Assembly (NCBI GenBank): GCA_020849725.1
Contig: JADLAZ010000177.1
Span: 1-18,963 of the forward strand
DNA: 18,963 nucleotides
Origin: Chloroflexota bacterium
GTDB lineage: Bacteria; Chloroflexota; Chloroflexia; Thermomicrobiales; JADLAZ01
Reading direction: 5' to 3'
Shown: positions 8,101-15,658 of the stretch, piece by piece
How positions within the stretch are numbered: position 1 is the stretch's first letter
Layout: each line of letters opens with the position of its first letter
Notes under the pieces: generated by a model
Databases searched by the model: none
Told to the model about the DNA's origin: nothing
What the model saw: only the letters and a program-made list of their open reading frames with translations
Program-made: the position numbers and the translations under genes

Positions 8101-8855
8101 TGCACTATGCTGGTTCGATGGCCGCCCAGCAGGGCCACCATGAGCGCGCCCGCGACTTGTACGAGGAGAGCCTGGCCATTCGGCGCGCGCTGGATGACCG
8201 ACCGCGCATCGCCAGTCTGCTCAGCAACCTCGGCATCGTCGCGCGCATGCAGGGCGACCAGGCGATGGCCCGCGCCCTGCACGAGGAAGGGCTAGCACTG
8301 CGCCGGACGCTCGGCGACCGCTGGGCGATCGCCAACTCACTCAACAACCTCGGGAACGTGGCGCTGGATCAGGGCGACCTGGCCGAAGCACGGGCGCGGC
8401 TGGAGGAGGCGGTGGTGCTGCACCAGGAGACAGGCGACCGCTGGAATCACGCCAACGCACTGAACAACCTCGGCAACGTCGCCCGGGCGCAGGGCGACCG
8501 TGCCGCCGCCGCGGCGCTGTACGCCGACAGCCTGGCGATCAACGCCGAGCTGGGCGACCGCTGGGCGCTGGCCTATCTGTTCGAGGATATCGGCGCGCTG
8601 GCGGCCGTCGGCGGCGAGCCGGCACGGGCGCTGCGCCTCATCGGCGCCGCCACCGCGCTGCGCGAGGCGATGGGCGCGCCGCGCACAACGGCGGAGCAGG
8701 CCCGGCTCGATCAGTCGCTGGCGTTGGCGCGGTTGACGCTCGACCCGGCGACACAGGAGCAACTGGCGGCCGAGGGAGCCGCGCTGACGCTCGACCGTGC
8801 CATTGATCTGGCCGCGACGGCTGATCCGCCCATGCCCGCCCCAACGCTGGTCTGA
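5169..8855 (+). CDS. Two-domain class III adenylyl/guanylyl cyclase with AAA-type ATPase and TPRs (soluble adenylyl cyclase-like)
   Basis: The protein has 1228 residues from the ATG at 5169. TTG 5151 and GTG 5154 are in frame, but MDELVNALLAYLP looks like the natural N-terminus; no clear Shine-Dalgarno is seen. Domains: cyclase 1 (about 30-190) with FADIAGFT and GFSGDAI; cyclase 2 (about 255-430) with TGDKGSYLYVAFG and LGDDTNLAARL; an ATPase from about 455 with Walker A AEAGMGKS (Lys480) and Walker B LVLAFEDCHW (Asp605); then TPRs to about 1190, the last three on an exact 120-bp period. Domain 1 carries both metal aspartates (Asp38, Asp90) but lacks the Asn/Arg pair. Domain 2 has Arg264 instead of the first Asp but keeps Asn376/Arg380. 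Together they could make one active site, as in mammalian soluble adenylyl cyclase. Expected product is cAMP, but cGMP or another cyclic nucleotide is not excluded: the adenine-selecting Lys position appears to be Gln300. Cytosolic; probably an ATP-dependent signalling switch. Confidence 0.88.
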   Translation: MDELVNALLAYLPMDRRHALAAGDALPTQARGAALFADIAGFTPLTEALNRELGPQRGAEALTSHLNRVYDVLIDALHAYHGSVIGFSGDAITCWLDGDDGLQATACALAMQTAMRQFTAVALPSGGTLPLAMKVAVAAGSVRRLLVGDPAIQVIEVMAGATLDRLAAAEHQAERGEVVLDSATAAGLAGQVRVAAWRSAAGGAYAVAGDLITPVAPQSWPPLPAPLASETVRPWLLSAVYDRLRAGRGDFLAELRPAVALFLRFAGLDFAHDAAAGPALDGYIRWVQGIVASHGGTLIQVTTGDKGSYLYVAFGAPVAHEDNAARAVAAALALQTPPVPLAVFGRVQIGISAGRMRTGAYGGASRTYGVLGDDTNLAARLMQAAAPGEIIASVIARQAAGDRWAWVTLPPITVKGKRDPIAIYRCAGRRGPRPARRAPTRGGPVIGRDADLAVADARLAQALAGQGQVLAIVAEAGMGKSRLLTEVIARARERGATVATGECSAYGMRAGYSVWQAILRGLFGLSQRAGEADQVRATARRLRRYTPALVARLPLLGVVLGLAIPDTDLTAPFDAKLRKASLEALVVDWLRARAAAGPLVLAFEDCHWLDPLSHDLLEVVSRAIVNVPVLVLAAYRPFQAEHLQATRISGLPHYTEVQLAQLADEQAQEMVRLTLRRLYGLRPVAAKLVERATERAQGNPFYIEELLTYLHGRGADPADPRALDRPDLPTSLHSLVLSRIDRLSESQQSTLKLASVVGRQFAAATLWSSYPEIGGPDAVRADLDELVRLELTLPDAPEPDPSYLFKHTMTQEAAYDSLPYALRARLHERIGLYLETRDARAVDRLAFHFDRSDNVAKRREYLVKAGVAAQAAYANAAARDFLERALPWLPPVDRFEALLRLGQVAELVSRWDDAAERYGQALVIAGELGDRGAAARCRTAMGELLRRRSRFTEAAGWLAEARADFESLDDQAGVAQVLHYAGSMAAQQGHHERARDLYEESLAIRRALDDRPRIASLLSNLGIVARMQGDQAMARALHEEGLALRRTLGDRWAIANSLNNLGNVALDQGDLAEARARLEEAVVLHQETGDRWNHANALNNLGNVARAQGDRAAAAALYADSLAINAELGDRWALAYLFEDIGALAAVGGEPARALRLIGAATALREAMGAPRTTAEQARLDQSLALARLTLDPATQEQLAAEGAALTLDRAIDLAATADPPMPAPTLV
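8291..8650 (+). repeat. 120-bp (40-residue) TPR-coding repeats
   Basis: Near-identical landmarks recur at exactly 120 bp: GGCGACCGCTGG follows positions 8312, 8432 and 8552, and LNNLGNVA is encoded twice between them. This is the last part of the TPR array in the cyclase gene, of the LNNLG type seen in kinesin-light-chain-like TPRs. The preceding repeats (from about 7860) are more diverged. Confidence 0.75.
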
Positions 8856-8912
8856 CTGGCCCGCCGACGGCGACCGATTTCGGCAGCCACGAGCATCCCG
8901 CCAGCTCCCACC

Positions 8913-10166
8913 TCAGACAACCCGTTGCCCGCTCAGAAAGACGGCGCGCACGCGGCTCAGTGCCGTCACGTCCTGGCTGGGGTCGCCATCGACGGCGATC
9001 AAGTCTGCCAATTTGCCCGGCACGAGCGTGCCAAGATCGTGGGCGAAGCCGATCGCCTCGGCGGTGACGCGCGTGGCCGATTCGAGCACCTGCATCGGCG
9101 TCATTCCGCCCTGGGCCATGAGCTGGAGGTCGTAGTCCAGGTGACCGAACGCCAGGTTGCCGCAGCCCGAGTCGGAGCCGGCAATCATCTGCGGCAGCAG
9201 GCCCGCCTCCAGCATCAGCCCGAAGTGGTGGACGCGCGTGGTGACCCGCTCTTCGGCTGCCGCCAGCCGGGCCGTCTCGGCCAGCGTCAGGCCGGCCGTC
9301 TCACGCCGCTCGCGCAGCGCCACCACGGTTGGGTAGCCGGCCGCCTGCAGTGTCGGGCTGACCCAGATGCCGACCGCCCGCATGCGCTCGGCCAGCACCG
9401 GATCGTAGCGCATGACACCGTCCGGCTCGAGAAACTCGGCGTGCTCCATCACATCCAGGCCAGCCTCGACGGCGCGCACCATCGATTCCTTGGCGCGGCA
9501 GTGTACGACGGTCAGCTTGCCGAAAGCGTGCGCCTCTTCCGCCACCGCTCGCAACTCGTCGGCCGTATATGACGGCAGGCCGGGGATCGTGCCGCGCGTG
9601 CCACCGCCGGAGGCCATAACTTTGATGTGGTCGGCGCCCTCGTGGACCAGCCGGCGCACGGCCTTGCGGATCTCGGCTTCGCCGTCGGCGACCTCGTTGC
9701 ACCAGTGGAAATGGCCGCCGGTACAGGTGATCGGCCGACCGCAGACGAGCAGGCGCGGGGCTGGCAGGTAGCCGCGCCGCACCCCCTCGCGCAGCATGAA
9801 CCCGACCATGTTGCGCGCACCGTTGTCGCGCAGCGTCGTCACGCCGGCCGCCAGATGTCGGCGCAAGTTGGCCACTCCGGCGAGCAGCATCAATTCATCC
9901 GGATCTTCGGCCATCTCCTCGTACGACCGACCATCGCCGGCCAGCCCGAGATGGGTATGCTCGTCGACCAGGCCGGGCGCGACATAGTGCGGGCGCAGGT
10001 CATGGACGGTCAGCCGCTCATCGAGATGTGGCGCCAGAACCGCGCGCGGACCGACGGCGACAATGCGCTCGCCCTCGATGCGCAGCGCGGCGTCCAGGAG
10101 CGCAGGCCGGCCAGTGCCGTCCAGCAGCCCGGCGCAGTAGACGATCGACCGCTCGATTTCGACCAT
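8913..10166 (-). CDS. Amidohydrolase, imidazolonepropionase-like subfamily (metal-dependent)
   Basis: The protein has 417 residues, a normal length for the family, with a complete binuclear metal-site pattern: H70-x-H72 (VDEHTHLGL), Lys182 (HIKVMASGGG, likely carboxylated), His222 (VVHCRA), His242 (MEHAEF) and Asp332 (AGSDSG). The C-terminal GTLVPGKLADLIAVDGDP segment is the usual composite beta-sandwich of amidohydrolases. It resembles the cytosolic Xaa-Pro dipeptidase / imidazolonepropionase-type enzymes that cleave cyclic amides or dipeptides; the actual substrate cannot be read from sequence. The ATG at 10166 is supported by GGGAGG 5 nt upstream. It converges on the cyclase gene with a 57-bp gap and diverges from the gene at 10323. 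No signal peptide. Confidence 0.9.
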   Translation of the reverse strand: MVEIERSIVYCAGLLDGTGRPALLDAALRIEGERIVAVGPRAVLAPHLDERLTVHDLRPHYVAPGLVDEHTHLGLAGDGRSYEEMAEDPDELMLLAGVANLRRHLAAGVTTLRDNGARNMVGFMLREGVRRGYLPAPRLLVCGRPITCTGGHFHWCNEVADGEAEIRKAVRRLVHEGADHIKVMASGGGTRGTIPGLPSYTADELRAVAEEAHAFGKLTVVHCRAKESMVRAVEAGLDVMEHAEFLEPDGVMRYDPVLAERMRAVGIWVSPTLQAAGYPTVVALRERRETAGLTLAETARLAAAEERVTTRVHHFGLMLEAGLLPQMIAGSDSGCGNLAFGHLDYDLQLMAQGGMTPMQVLESATRVTAEAIGFAHDLGTLVPGKLADLIAVDGDPSQDVTALSRVRAVFLSGQRVV

Positions 10167-10205
10167 CGTCGCCTCCCGTCTTGATTCTCCACAGACCAGG
10201 CGGCC

Positions 10206-10234
10206 ATGCTAGCAGTCCAGACGGTCGGCGGCAA
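10206..10234 (-). promoter_or_regulatory. Candidate promoter for the amidohydrolase
   Basis: On the minus strand TTGCCG (10229-10234) and TAGCAT (10206-10211) are separated by 17 bp and lie about 40 bp before the start codon at 10166. Both hexamers are partial matches to sigma70 consensus. Confidence 0.35.
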
Positions 10235-10284
10235 CGTGTCGGCACGGCCGACGCACGGTCGGCATGACGGTTGCGATGCAGGGG

Positions 10285-10307
10285 CCAGCGGCCACCGAGA
10301 CCGCTGG
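10285..10307 (+). promoter_or_regulatory. Hairpin immediately before a ribosome binding site
   Basis: CCAGCGG (10285-10291) and CCGCTGG (10301-10307) form a 7-bp stem with a 9-nt loop. It ends one base before AGGAGG (10309-10314), the Shine-Dalgarno of the gene starting at 10323. A role in translation control is possible but unproven; GC-rich DNA yields such stems by chance. Confidence 0.35.
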
Positions 10308-10322
10308 TAGGAGGGTGCAGGT

Positions 10323-10835
10323 ATGCCATCGATACCACGGATCGGCAGTCTGGAGATCAACCAGGACCTGGACTTCCTGAGGAAGGCCTGGACGGTGCAG
10401 CGGGTCGGCTGGCTCATGATGGTTCTGCTGGTGGTGGCCGCGCTGGCTGGACTGCTCGGGTCGGGACCGCTGAGTGAGGTCACCGCCAGCGCCGCCGGCG
10501 ACCAACTCCGAATCGAGTACCAGCGCTTCGCCCGCTACAGCGCATCGACGGAACTGCACCTGGCGCTTGGCCCCGCGGCCGCCCGTGACGGCGAATACCG
10601 GGTCTGGCTGTCGCGCGCTCTGTTGCAACACCTCCGGATTGAGACCATCACCCCGCCACCGGAGCGGGTCGAGATCGGCGCAGGCCGCCTGACCTACATC
10701 TTCACCGCGGGCGACACCGCCGGCGTCACCGACGTGACCTTCTATGTCGAGCCGGGCCAGTTTGGCCAGCTGCGCGGTGACGTGGGATTGCCGGACGGCC
10801 CAACGCTTGCGCTGGACATGTTCGTCTACCCGTAG
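10323..10835 (+). CDS. Small one-pass membrane protein of unknown function, partner of DUF421 gene
   Basis: The protein has 170 residues, with strong AGGAGG 8 nt before the ATG. An N-terminal cytosolic stretch ([19 protein letters not shown]) is followed by one clear membrane helix at about 29-47 ([20 protein letters not shown]). The remaining 120 or so residues are soluble and look beta-rich, with no recognisable catalytic motif. There is no lipobox, and the helix starts too far from the N-terminus for a typical cleaved signal, so a type II-like single-pass topology with the C-domain outside is likely. The DUF421 gene follows 55 bp downstream on the same strand; the two probably form an operon. 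I recall similar proteins beside DUF421 genes elsewhere, but cannot check it. Confidence 0.75.
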   Translation: MPSIPRIGSLEINQDLDFLRKAWTVQRVGWLMMVLLVVAALAGLLGSGPLSEVTASAAGDQLRIEYQRFARYSASTELHLALGPAAARDGEYRVWLSRALLQHLRIETITPPPERVEIGAGRLTYIFTAGDTAGVTDVTFYVEPGQFGQLRGDVGLPDGPTLALDMFVYP

Positions 10836-10878
10836 CGGCGCCGCGGTGCTGCAACCGGACCGGCGCCTCGCTGCCGGC

Positions 10879-10884
10879 AGGAGG
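10879..10884 (+). promoter_or_regulatory. Shine-Dalgarno fixing the DUF421 start
   Basis: AGGAGG lies 6 nt before the ATG at 10891. The reading frame is open further upstream (to 10744) inside the preceding gene, but this site and the start of the first membrane helix place the real start at 10891. Confidence 0.85.
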
Positions 10885-10890
10885 CCTGAC

Positions 10891-11343
10891 ATGGACTCGG
10901 TCATTCGCGCAATTGCGGTCTATGCCGTGTTGCTGCTCATCTTCCGCATCGCCGGCAAGCGGTCACTGGCCCAGATCTCGACCTTTGACTTCGTGCTGCT
11001 GCTCATCATCAGCGAAGCTATTCAGCAGGCGCTGCTGGGCAATGATTCCTCGATGACCAACGCACTGCTCGTGGTCGTGACCCTGGTGGGACTGGACATC
11101 GGCCTGTCGCTGATCAAGCAGCGCTCCCAGCAACTTGAGAAGGTCGTCGACGGCATGCCCGTCGTGCTGCTGGCCGATGGCAAGCCGATCAAAGAGCGCA
11201 TGGACAAGGAGCGCGTTGACGAGTCCGACATCCTCGTCGCCGCGCGCAGCATCCAGGGTCTCGAGCGGCTCGATCAAATCAAGTACGCCGTGCTGGAGCA
11301 GAGTGGCGGCATCTCCATCATCCCCAAAGAGGCCAAGAGATAG
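10891..11343 (+). CDS. DUF421 (YetF-like) integral membrane protein
   Basis: The protein has 150 residues. Three N-terminal membrane helices are predicted by eye at about 4-20, 32-49 and 56-74. Between the first two is the family signature [19 protein letters not shown]. The cytosolic C-terminal domain follows the DUF421 pattern: a [12 protein letters not shown] strand, the [12 protein letters not shown] segment, and a final [13 protein letters not shown]. It is somewhat shorter than many YetF-type proteins of 200 or more residues, mainly at the C-terminus. The biochemical role of the family is not settled. It is likely co-transcribed with the one-pass membrane protein upstream. Confidence 0.88.
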   Translation: MDSVIRAIAVYAVLLLIFRIAGKRSLAQISTFDFVLLLIISEAIQQALLGNDSSMTNALLVVVTLVGLDIGLSLIKQRSQQLEKVVDGMPVVLLADGKPIKERMDKERVDESDILVAARSIQGLERLDQIKYAVLEQSGGISIIPKEAKR

Positions 11344-11375
11344 GCAGCTCACGCCCCTGACCCTCCGCCATCCTC

Positions 11376-11381
11376 TACAAT
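11376..11381 (+). promoter_or_regulatory. Possible -10 element before the SDR gene
   Basis: TACAAT lies about 70 bp upstream of the ATG at 11452 in the gap after the DUF421 gene. No convincing -35 hexamer is found at 16-18 bp, so this is a weak call. Confidence 0.25.
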
Positions 11382-11451
11382 GTCCATGGTCGGGTGACGC
11401 GATGGGCGCCAGCCTGGCCTGGAGGGCGGTTTGTCAGGGGGAGGGAAGGAC

Positions 11452-12231
11452 ATGCTCGCTTCGGATGCGCTGGCCGGCAAGGTTGCCGTCGTCACCGGCG
11501 GCGGCACCGGCATCGGAGCCGGCATCTGCGCCGCACTGGCCGGCGCCGGCGCCGCCGTCGTCATCAGCCCCAACAGCAACACCGCCGGCGCCGAGCGCAC
11601 GGCGACCAGCATCAGCGAGCGCGGCGGCCGAGCACTCGTGCGAGCTTGCGACGTGCAGGATTACGCGCACGTGCAGGCGCTGTTTGACGCCACGCTGGAG
11701 GCATTCGGCCGTATCGACATTCTCATCAACAACGCCGGCATCACGGAGCCGCACAGCCTGCTCGAGATGACGCCGGCTGAGTGGGACCGCACGCTGAACA
11801 TCAATCTGCGCGGCATGTTCTTCTGCACCCAACGCTTCGCCAAAGAGGTCATCCGGCAGGGTGGTGGTGGCCGTATCGTCAACCTGTCCAGCGTCCATGG
11901 CTTCGCGGCCGTCCCGAACCACGCCCACTACGAGGCCAGCAAGGGCGGCATCAACATGTTCACTAAGGCCAGCGCCGTCGAACTGGCTGAGCACGACATC
12001 CAGGTTAACGCCATCGCTCCCGGCGCGATCGAGGTCGAGCGCTACTTCGCCTTTCCCGGCTACAGCCGTGACGAGTGGGGGACGCGCATCCCCGCCGGCC
12101 GTGTCGGACTGCCAGACGACATCGGGCCACTGGCGGCCTTTTTGTGCAGCCCCGGCGCGAGTTACATCACTGGCCAGATCGTCTGGGTCGACGGCGGCAT
12201 GACCAGCCGGCTGGGCGCGATCCGGCGCTGA
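11452..12231 (+). CDS. Short-chain dehydrogenase/reductase (classical SDR)
   Basis: The protein has 259 residues from the ATG at 11452, preceded by GGGAGG at 11439-11444. An in-frame TTG at 11431 is open but overlaps that site. It is a Rossmann-fold NAD(P)-dependent oxidoreductase: cofactor motif TGGGTGIG at 15-22, NNAG at 93-96, catalytic Ser147, Tyr160 and Lys164 (YEASK), and the APGAIEVERYF and ITGQIVWVDGG segments typical of classical SDRs. Asn59-like specificity residues cannot be judged by eye. The PGAIEVERYFAFPGY stretch resembles glucose 1-dehydrogenase / 3-oxoacyl-ACP reductase relatives, so the substrate may be a sugar or keto compound, but this is not decided. It stands alone between the DUF421 operon and the peptidase gene. 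Confidence 0.92.
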   Translation: MLASDALAGKVAVVTGGGTGIGAGICAALAGAGAAVVISPNSNTAGAERTATSISERGGRALVRACDVQDYAHVQALFDATLEAFGRIDILINNAGITEPHSLLEMTPAEWDRTLNINLRGMFFCTQRFAKEVIRQGGGGRIVNLSSVHGFAAVPNHAHYEASKGGINMFTKASAVELAEHDIQVNAIAPGAIEVERYFAFPGYSRDEWGTRIPAGRVGLPDDIGPLAAFLCSPGASYITGQIVWVDGGMTSRLGAIRR

Positions 12232-12316
12232 CGCACCGTGAGAACCACCGGCGCGATGGAAGCGTAGCTCCGTCAGGCGATACTGCCCCACGCGTACTCT
12301 CGCGCCAGGACGACCG

Positions 12317-13765
12317 ATGACGCAACGCTGGACCCCGTCCCCGCGGCGCCTGCTGGCCGGCCTGGCATTGGCGGCGCTGCTAGCCGGCTGCGCCGCCGCA
12401 CCGGCCCCGCCGACCGCCACCAGCGCGCCGCCACCGGCCGCGACAGCGCCGCCAGCGTCGGCGACCCTCGCGCCACTCCCGACCGCGACCGGCGTCCCGA
12501 CCGCGCCGAGCGCGGCGCCCAGTCCGACTGCTCGAACCGCTAGCCCTACTCCAGCCCCGGCGCCGGCCGCGCCAGCAGTTACCGCCCCAACCACACGGCC
12601 GTCCTTCAGCGCCGAGGCGGCATTTCAGCATGTCGAGGCCCTGGCAGTCGGCATCGGTGTGCGCGCCACCGGCACCGAGGGCGAGACACGCGCCGCCACC
12701 TATCTGGACGACTACCTGACCCGACTCGGCTACACGGTGGCGCGGCAAGAGTTCCCAATCAACGCCTTCCATGACGACGGCGCGACCTTGCGCGTCGACG
12801 GCTTCGACGGAGCGCTGCAACCGACGACGCTGCGCTTCGCCAGCGGCGGCGAGGTATCGGCGCCGCTGGTGCTGGTACCGGGCACGGGCACTGCCGCTGA
12901 CATCGCCCGCGTTGACGTCAAGGGCCGCATCGCGCTGATCGAGCGCGGCGGGCTGACCTTCCAGGAGAAGGTTCGCAACGCGAAGGCCGCCGGCGCGGCC
13001 GCGGTGCTGGTCTACAACAACGCTGCCGGCGCGCTGACGGGCACGCTGGGCGCCCCGGCCGACCTACCGGCCGCCGGCCTGACCCGCGACGAAGGGCAGC
13101 GCCTCCGGGCGCTGATCGAACAGCGCGGCTCGGCGACGGCAGTACTCGACGTCAAGGCGCACGTCTCGCGCACGCCGTCGCAGAATGTGATCGCTGCCCG
13201 TGCCGGCCTGCCGCCGAATCTGCCGGTGATCGTCATCGGCGGCCACTTCGACTCGGTGCCAGCCGGTCCCGGTGCGAACGACAACGCCTCAGGCACGGCC
13301 GTCGCGCTGGAGTTGGCGCGGGTGCTGGCCGGCGAGCGACGAGCCGAGATCCGCATCGTCGGCTTCGGTGCGGAGGAGATCGGATTGATCGGCAGCCGAC
13401 ATTACGTCGAGTCGTTGTCGCCGGCTGAGCGCAAGCGCATCCTCGGCATGGTCAACCTGGACATGCTTGCCGTGGGCCAGGAGTTGCAGATCGGCGGCAC
13501 CGATGACCTGGCCACTCGTGCTATCGCCATCGCCCGCGATCTGGGTGTGACGAGCGTCTCGCGGCTGGGTAGCGGCAGCGACCGCTTCGGGGCCAGTGAC
13601 CACGCCAGCTTCGTCGCCGCCGGCATCCCGAGCCTGTTCCTCAACCGGCCCGACGACCCGCGCTACCATACCGCCCAGGATCAGGCCGCCCATGTCCCGC
13701 TGGAGGCGTTGCGCGTGGCCGGTGTCATCTCGCTGGGCGTGATCGACTCGTTACTGACGCGATGA
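12317..13765 (+). CDS. Lipoprotein M28 family aminopeptidase with PA domain
   Basis: The protein has 482 residues. A lipoprotein signal peptide has RR at 10-11, a hydrophobic core, and the lipobox L-A-G-C with Cys25. A Pro/Ala/Thr/Ser-rich linker (about 26-95) follows, probably spanning the envelope. The catalytic domain is M28 (aminopeptidase Y/S type), with a protease-associated (PA) domain inserted at about 175-270. The metal ligands are complete: His310 and Asp312 (GGHFDSV), Asp322 (GANDNASG), Glu353/Glu354 (GAEEIG), Asp382 (NLDML) and His451 (YHTAQD). It should be a surface-anchored zinc exopeptidase releasing N-terminal amino acids from peptides. The TGA shares bases with the ATG of the ABC exporter (ATGA), so the two are translationally coupled. 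The ribosome binding site (AGGA) is weak. Confidence 0.92.
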   Translation: MTQRWTPSPRRLLAGLALAALLAGCAAAPAPPTATSAPPPAATAPPASATLAPLPTATGVPTAPSAAPSPTARTASPTPAPAPAAPAVTAPTTRPSFSAEAAFQHVEALAVGIGVRATGTEGETRAATYLDDYLTRLGYTVARQEFPINAFHDDGATLRVDGFDGALQPTTLRFASGGEVSAPLVLVPGTGTAADIARVDVKGRIALIERGGLTFQEKVRNAKAAGAAAVLVYNNAAGALTGTLGAPADLPAAGLTRDEGQRLRALIEQRGSATAVLDVKAHVSRTPSQNVIAARAGLPPNLPVIVIGGHFDSVPAGPGANDNASGTAVALELARVLAGERRAEIRIVGFGAEEIGLIGSRHYVESLSPAERKRILGMVNLDMLAVGQELQIGGTDDLATRAIAIARDLGVTSVSRLGSGSDRFGASDHASFVAAGIPSLFLNRPDDPRYHTAQDQAAHVPLEALRVAGVISLGVIDSLLTR

Positions 13766-15540
13766 CAGCGCCCGAACGCGAACCCGGAACCGGTCACACG
13801 CGCCGCGTCCTGGGGTTGATCCGGCCCTACTGGCGCCGTCTCACCGCCGCCGGTCTGCTGCTGCTGTTGGCGACGCTGATCGGGCTGGCACTGCCCTGGG
13901 TGCTGCGCGACCTGGTCGACTCGGTCTTCGTCACCGGCGATCAGGTCCGCCTGAACGCGCTGGTCGCCGGGCTGGTCGTCCTATTCGCTGTCCAGGCCGT
14001 GCTGTCGGTCGGCGCCGACTACTGGCTGGCCGGCGTTGGACTCCGGCTGGTCGCCGACTTGCGCCGCCGTCTGCACGCCCATCTGACGGCACTGCCGATC
14101 GGCTACTACGCCACGCAGCGCACCGGCGAGGTCATCTCCCGCCTCAGCAGTGATGTCACAATCCTCCAGGGCACGCTGACTGACTTGCCGATCGAGGCAA
14201 CGCGCGCCGTCATCACGCTGGTGGGTGGCCTGGTGCTGATGCTGCTGATGAGCTGGCAGTTGACGCTGTTCGCGCTGGCGCTCGTGCCACCGGTGGTGCT
14301 GATGGCCATGGTGCTCGGTCGGCGCCTGCAGCGGCTGACGGCGGCCGCGCAGGACCAGCTAGCGGTCAGCACCGTCGCACTGGAGGAGTTGCTGTCGGGC
14401 ATCCGCGTCGTCAAGTCGTTCACCGCCGAGGCGCGCGAGCGCACACGCTATCGCGGCGAGATCGAGGCGACGTTCGCGATCGGGATGCAGCGGGCGCGGT
14501 TGGAGGCGATCTTCCGGCCGCTGATCGGCTTCCTCGGATTCAGCGCTATGGCGATGCTGCTCTGGTACGGCGGCAGCCAGGTGCTGACCGGCACGCTGAC
14601 GCCGGGCGACCTGATCGGCATCCTGTTCTACATGATGATGATCGTGCCGCCGATGGGCACGCTCGCGGGCCTGTACGGCAAGCTGCGGCAGGCGCTGGGC
14701 GCTGGCGAGCGCTTGTTCGCGTTGCTGGACGCGGCGGCCGAGCCGGTGGGCGGGCATGTGCCCTCTGGCGGCCTGCGCGGCCGGGTCCGGTTCGCCGGCG
14801 TTGATTTCGCCTACGGCGACGGTCCGCCGGTGCTGGTCAGCATCTGGCTCGACGTCCAGCCGGGCGAGACGGTCGCGCTGGTCGGGCCGAGCGGCGTCGG
14901 CAAGACATCCCTGGTCAACCTGGTGCCGCGCTTCTACGCGCCAACCGCCGGCACGGTCGAAATCGACGGCCTCGACGCCGGCGCCTACGACCTGGCCGCG
15001 CTGCGGGCGCAGATCGGCCTGGTGCCGCAGGAGACGTACCTGTTCGGCGGCACAGTGGCCGAGAACATCGGCTACGGCCGCGCCGGCGCGACCCCGGCGG
15101 AGATCGCCGCCGCCGCTCGCGCCGCCAACGCGCACGACTTCATCACCGCGCTGGCGCAGGGCTACGACACGGTCGTCGGCGAGAAGGGCATCCGGCTGTC
15201 GATGGGCCAGCGCCAACGCATCGCCATCGCCCGCGCGCTGCTGAAGGACCCGCGCATCCTGATCCTGGACGAGGCGACATCCTCACTCGACGCCGAAGCC
15301 GAGCGGGAGGTCCAGGTCGCGCTCGACCGCCTCCTCGCTGGCCGCACGGCGCTGGTCATCGCCCACCGGCTCTCGACCGTGCGCGCGGCCGACCGGATCG
15401 TCGTGCTGGAGGAGGGCCGCATCATTGAAGAGGGCACGCACGCTGCACTGCTGGCCCGTGGCGGTCGGTACGCATCGCTGTGGGCCCTGCAGGTGGCCGA
15501 CCCGGCCGGCGTGGCCCTGACTGGCGTGTCAGGCAACTGA
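13762..15540 (+). CDS. ABC exporter half-transporter (MsbA/multidrug type)
   Basis: The protein has 592 residues: an N-terminal six-helix membrane domain (about 20-310) fused to a C-terminal ATPase domain, the usual length for a homodimeric type IV exporter. ATPase motifs: Walker A GPSGVGKT at 375-382, Q-loop Gln423 (VPQETYLF), signature L479-S-M-G-Q483 instead of the common LSGGQ, Walker B ending ILDE with Asp503/Glu504, D-loop SSLD, and switch His535 (IAHRLSTV). The start overlaps the stop of the M28 lipoprotein gene by 4 bp (ATGA), implying co-expression. The cargo is unknown: lipid, drug or peptide. No peptidase C39 domain precedes the membrane region, so it is not a typical bacteriocin processor-exporter. 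Confidence 0.95.
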   Translation: MTAPEREPGTGHTRRVLGLIRPYWRRLTAAGLLLLLATLIGLALPWVLRDLVDSVFVTGDQVRLNALVAGLVVLFAVQAVLSVGADYWLAGVGLRLVADLRRRLHAHLTALPIGYYATQRTGEVISRLSSDVTILQGTLTDLPIEATRAVITLVGGLVLMLLMSWQLTLFALALVPPVVLMAMVLGRRLQRLTAAAQDQLAVSTVALEELLSGIRVVKSFTAEARERTRYRGEIEATFAIGMQRARLEAIFRPLIGFLGFSAMAMLLWYGGSQVLTGTLTPGDLIGILFYMMMIVPPMGTLAGLYGKLRQALGAGERLFALLDAAAEPVGGHVPSGGLRGRVRFAGVDFAYGDGPPVLVSIWLDVQPGETVALVGPSGVGKTSLVNLVPRFYAPTAGTVEIDGLDAGAYDLAALRAQIGLVPQETYLFGGTVAENIGYGRAGATPAEIAAAARAANAHDFITALAQGYDTVVGEKGIRLSMGQRQRIAIARALLKDPRILILDEATSSLDAEAEREVQVALDRLLAGRTALVIAHRLSTVRAADRIVVLEEGRIIEEGTHAALLARGGRYASLWALQVADPAGVALTGVSGN

Positions 15541-15658
15541 TGCGGCTGAGGCCGTGGCGGCTCCGTCACCCGGCCCGGTGGACGCGGGTCATCTACGGGC
15601 CTGGTCCCGGCCGACAGCCCGGCCGCGCGATCGGCGCGCCCTGATGGCACGCACCCCG

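Noticed and set aside
4562..8855. A Pycsar or CBASS defence operon
   Set aside because: CBASS uses CD-NTases, which are absent. Pycsar cyclases are small and their effectors carry TM or TIR parts, which this sensor lacks.
8856..8912. Terminator in the convergent gap between cyclase and amidohydrolase
   Set aside because: No convincing stem with a T-run could be found in the 57 bp.
10744..10890. Longer N-terminus for the DUF421 protein
   Set aside because: It would overlap the preceding gene, and the AGGAGG plus ATG at 10891 start exactly at the first membrane helix.
11434..12594. 386-codon minus-strand frame
   Set aside because: It overlaps both the SDR and the peptidase signal/linker region; its Ala/Gly/Val-rich composition reflects the Pro/Ala linker read backwards.
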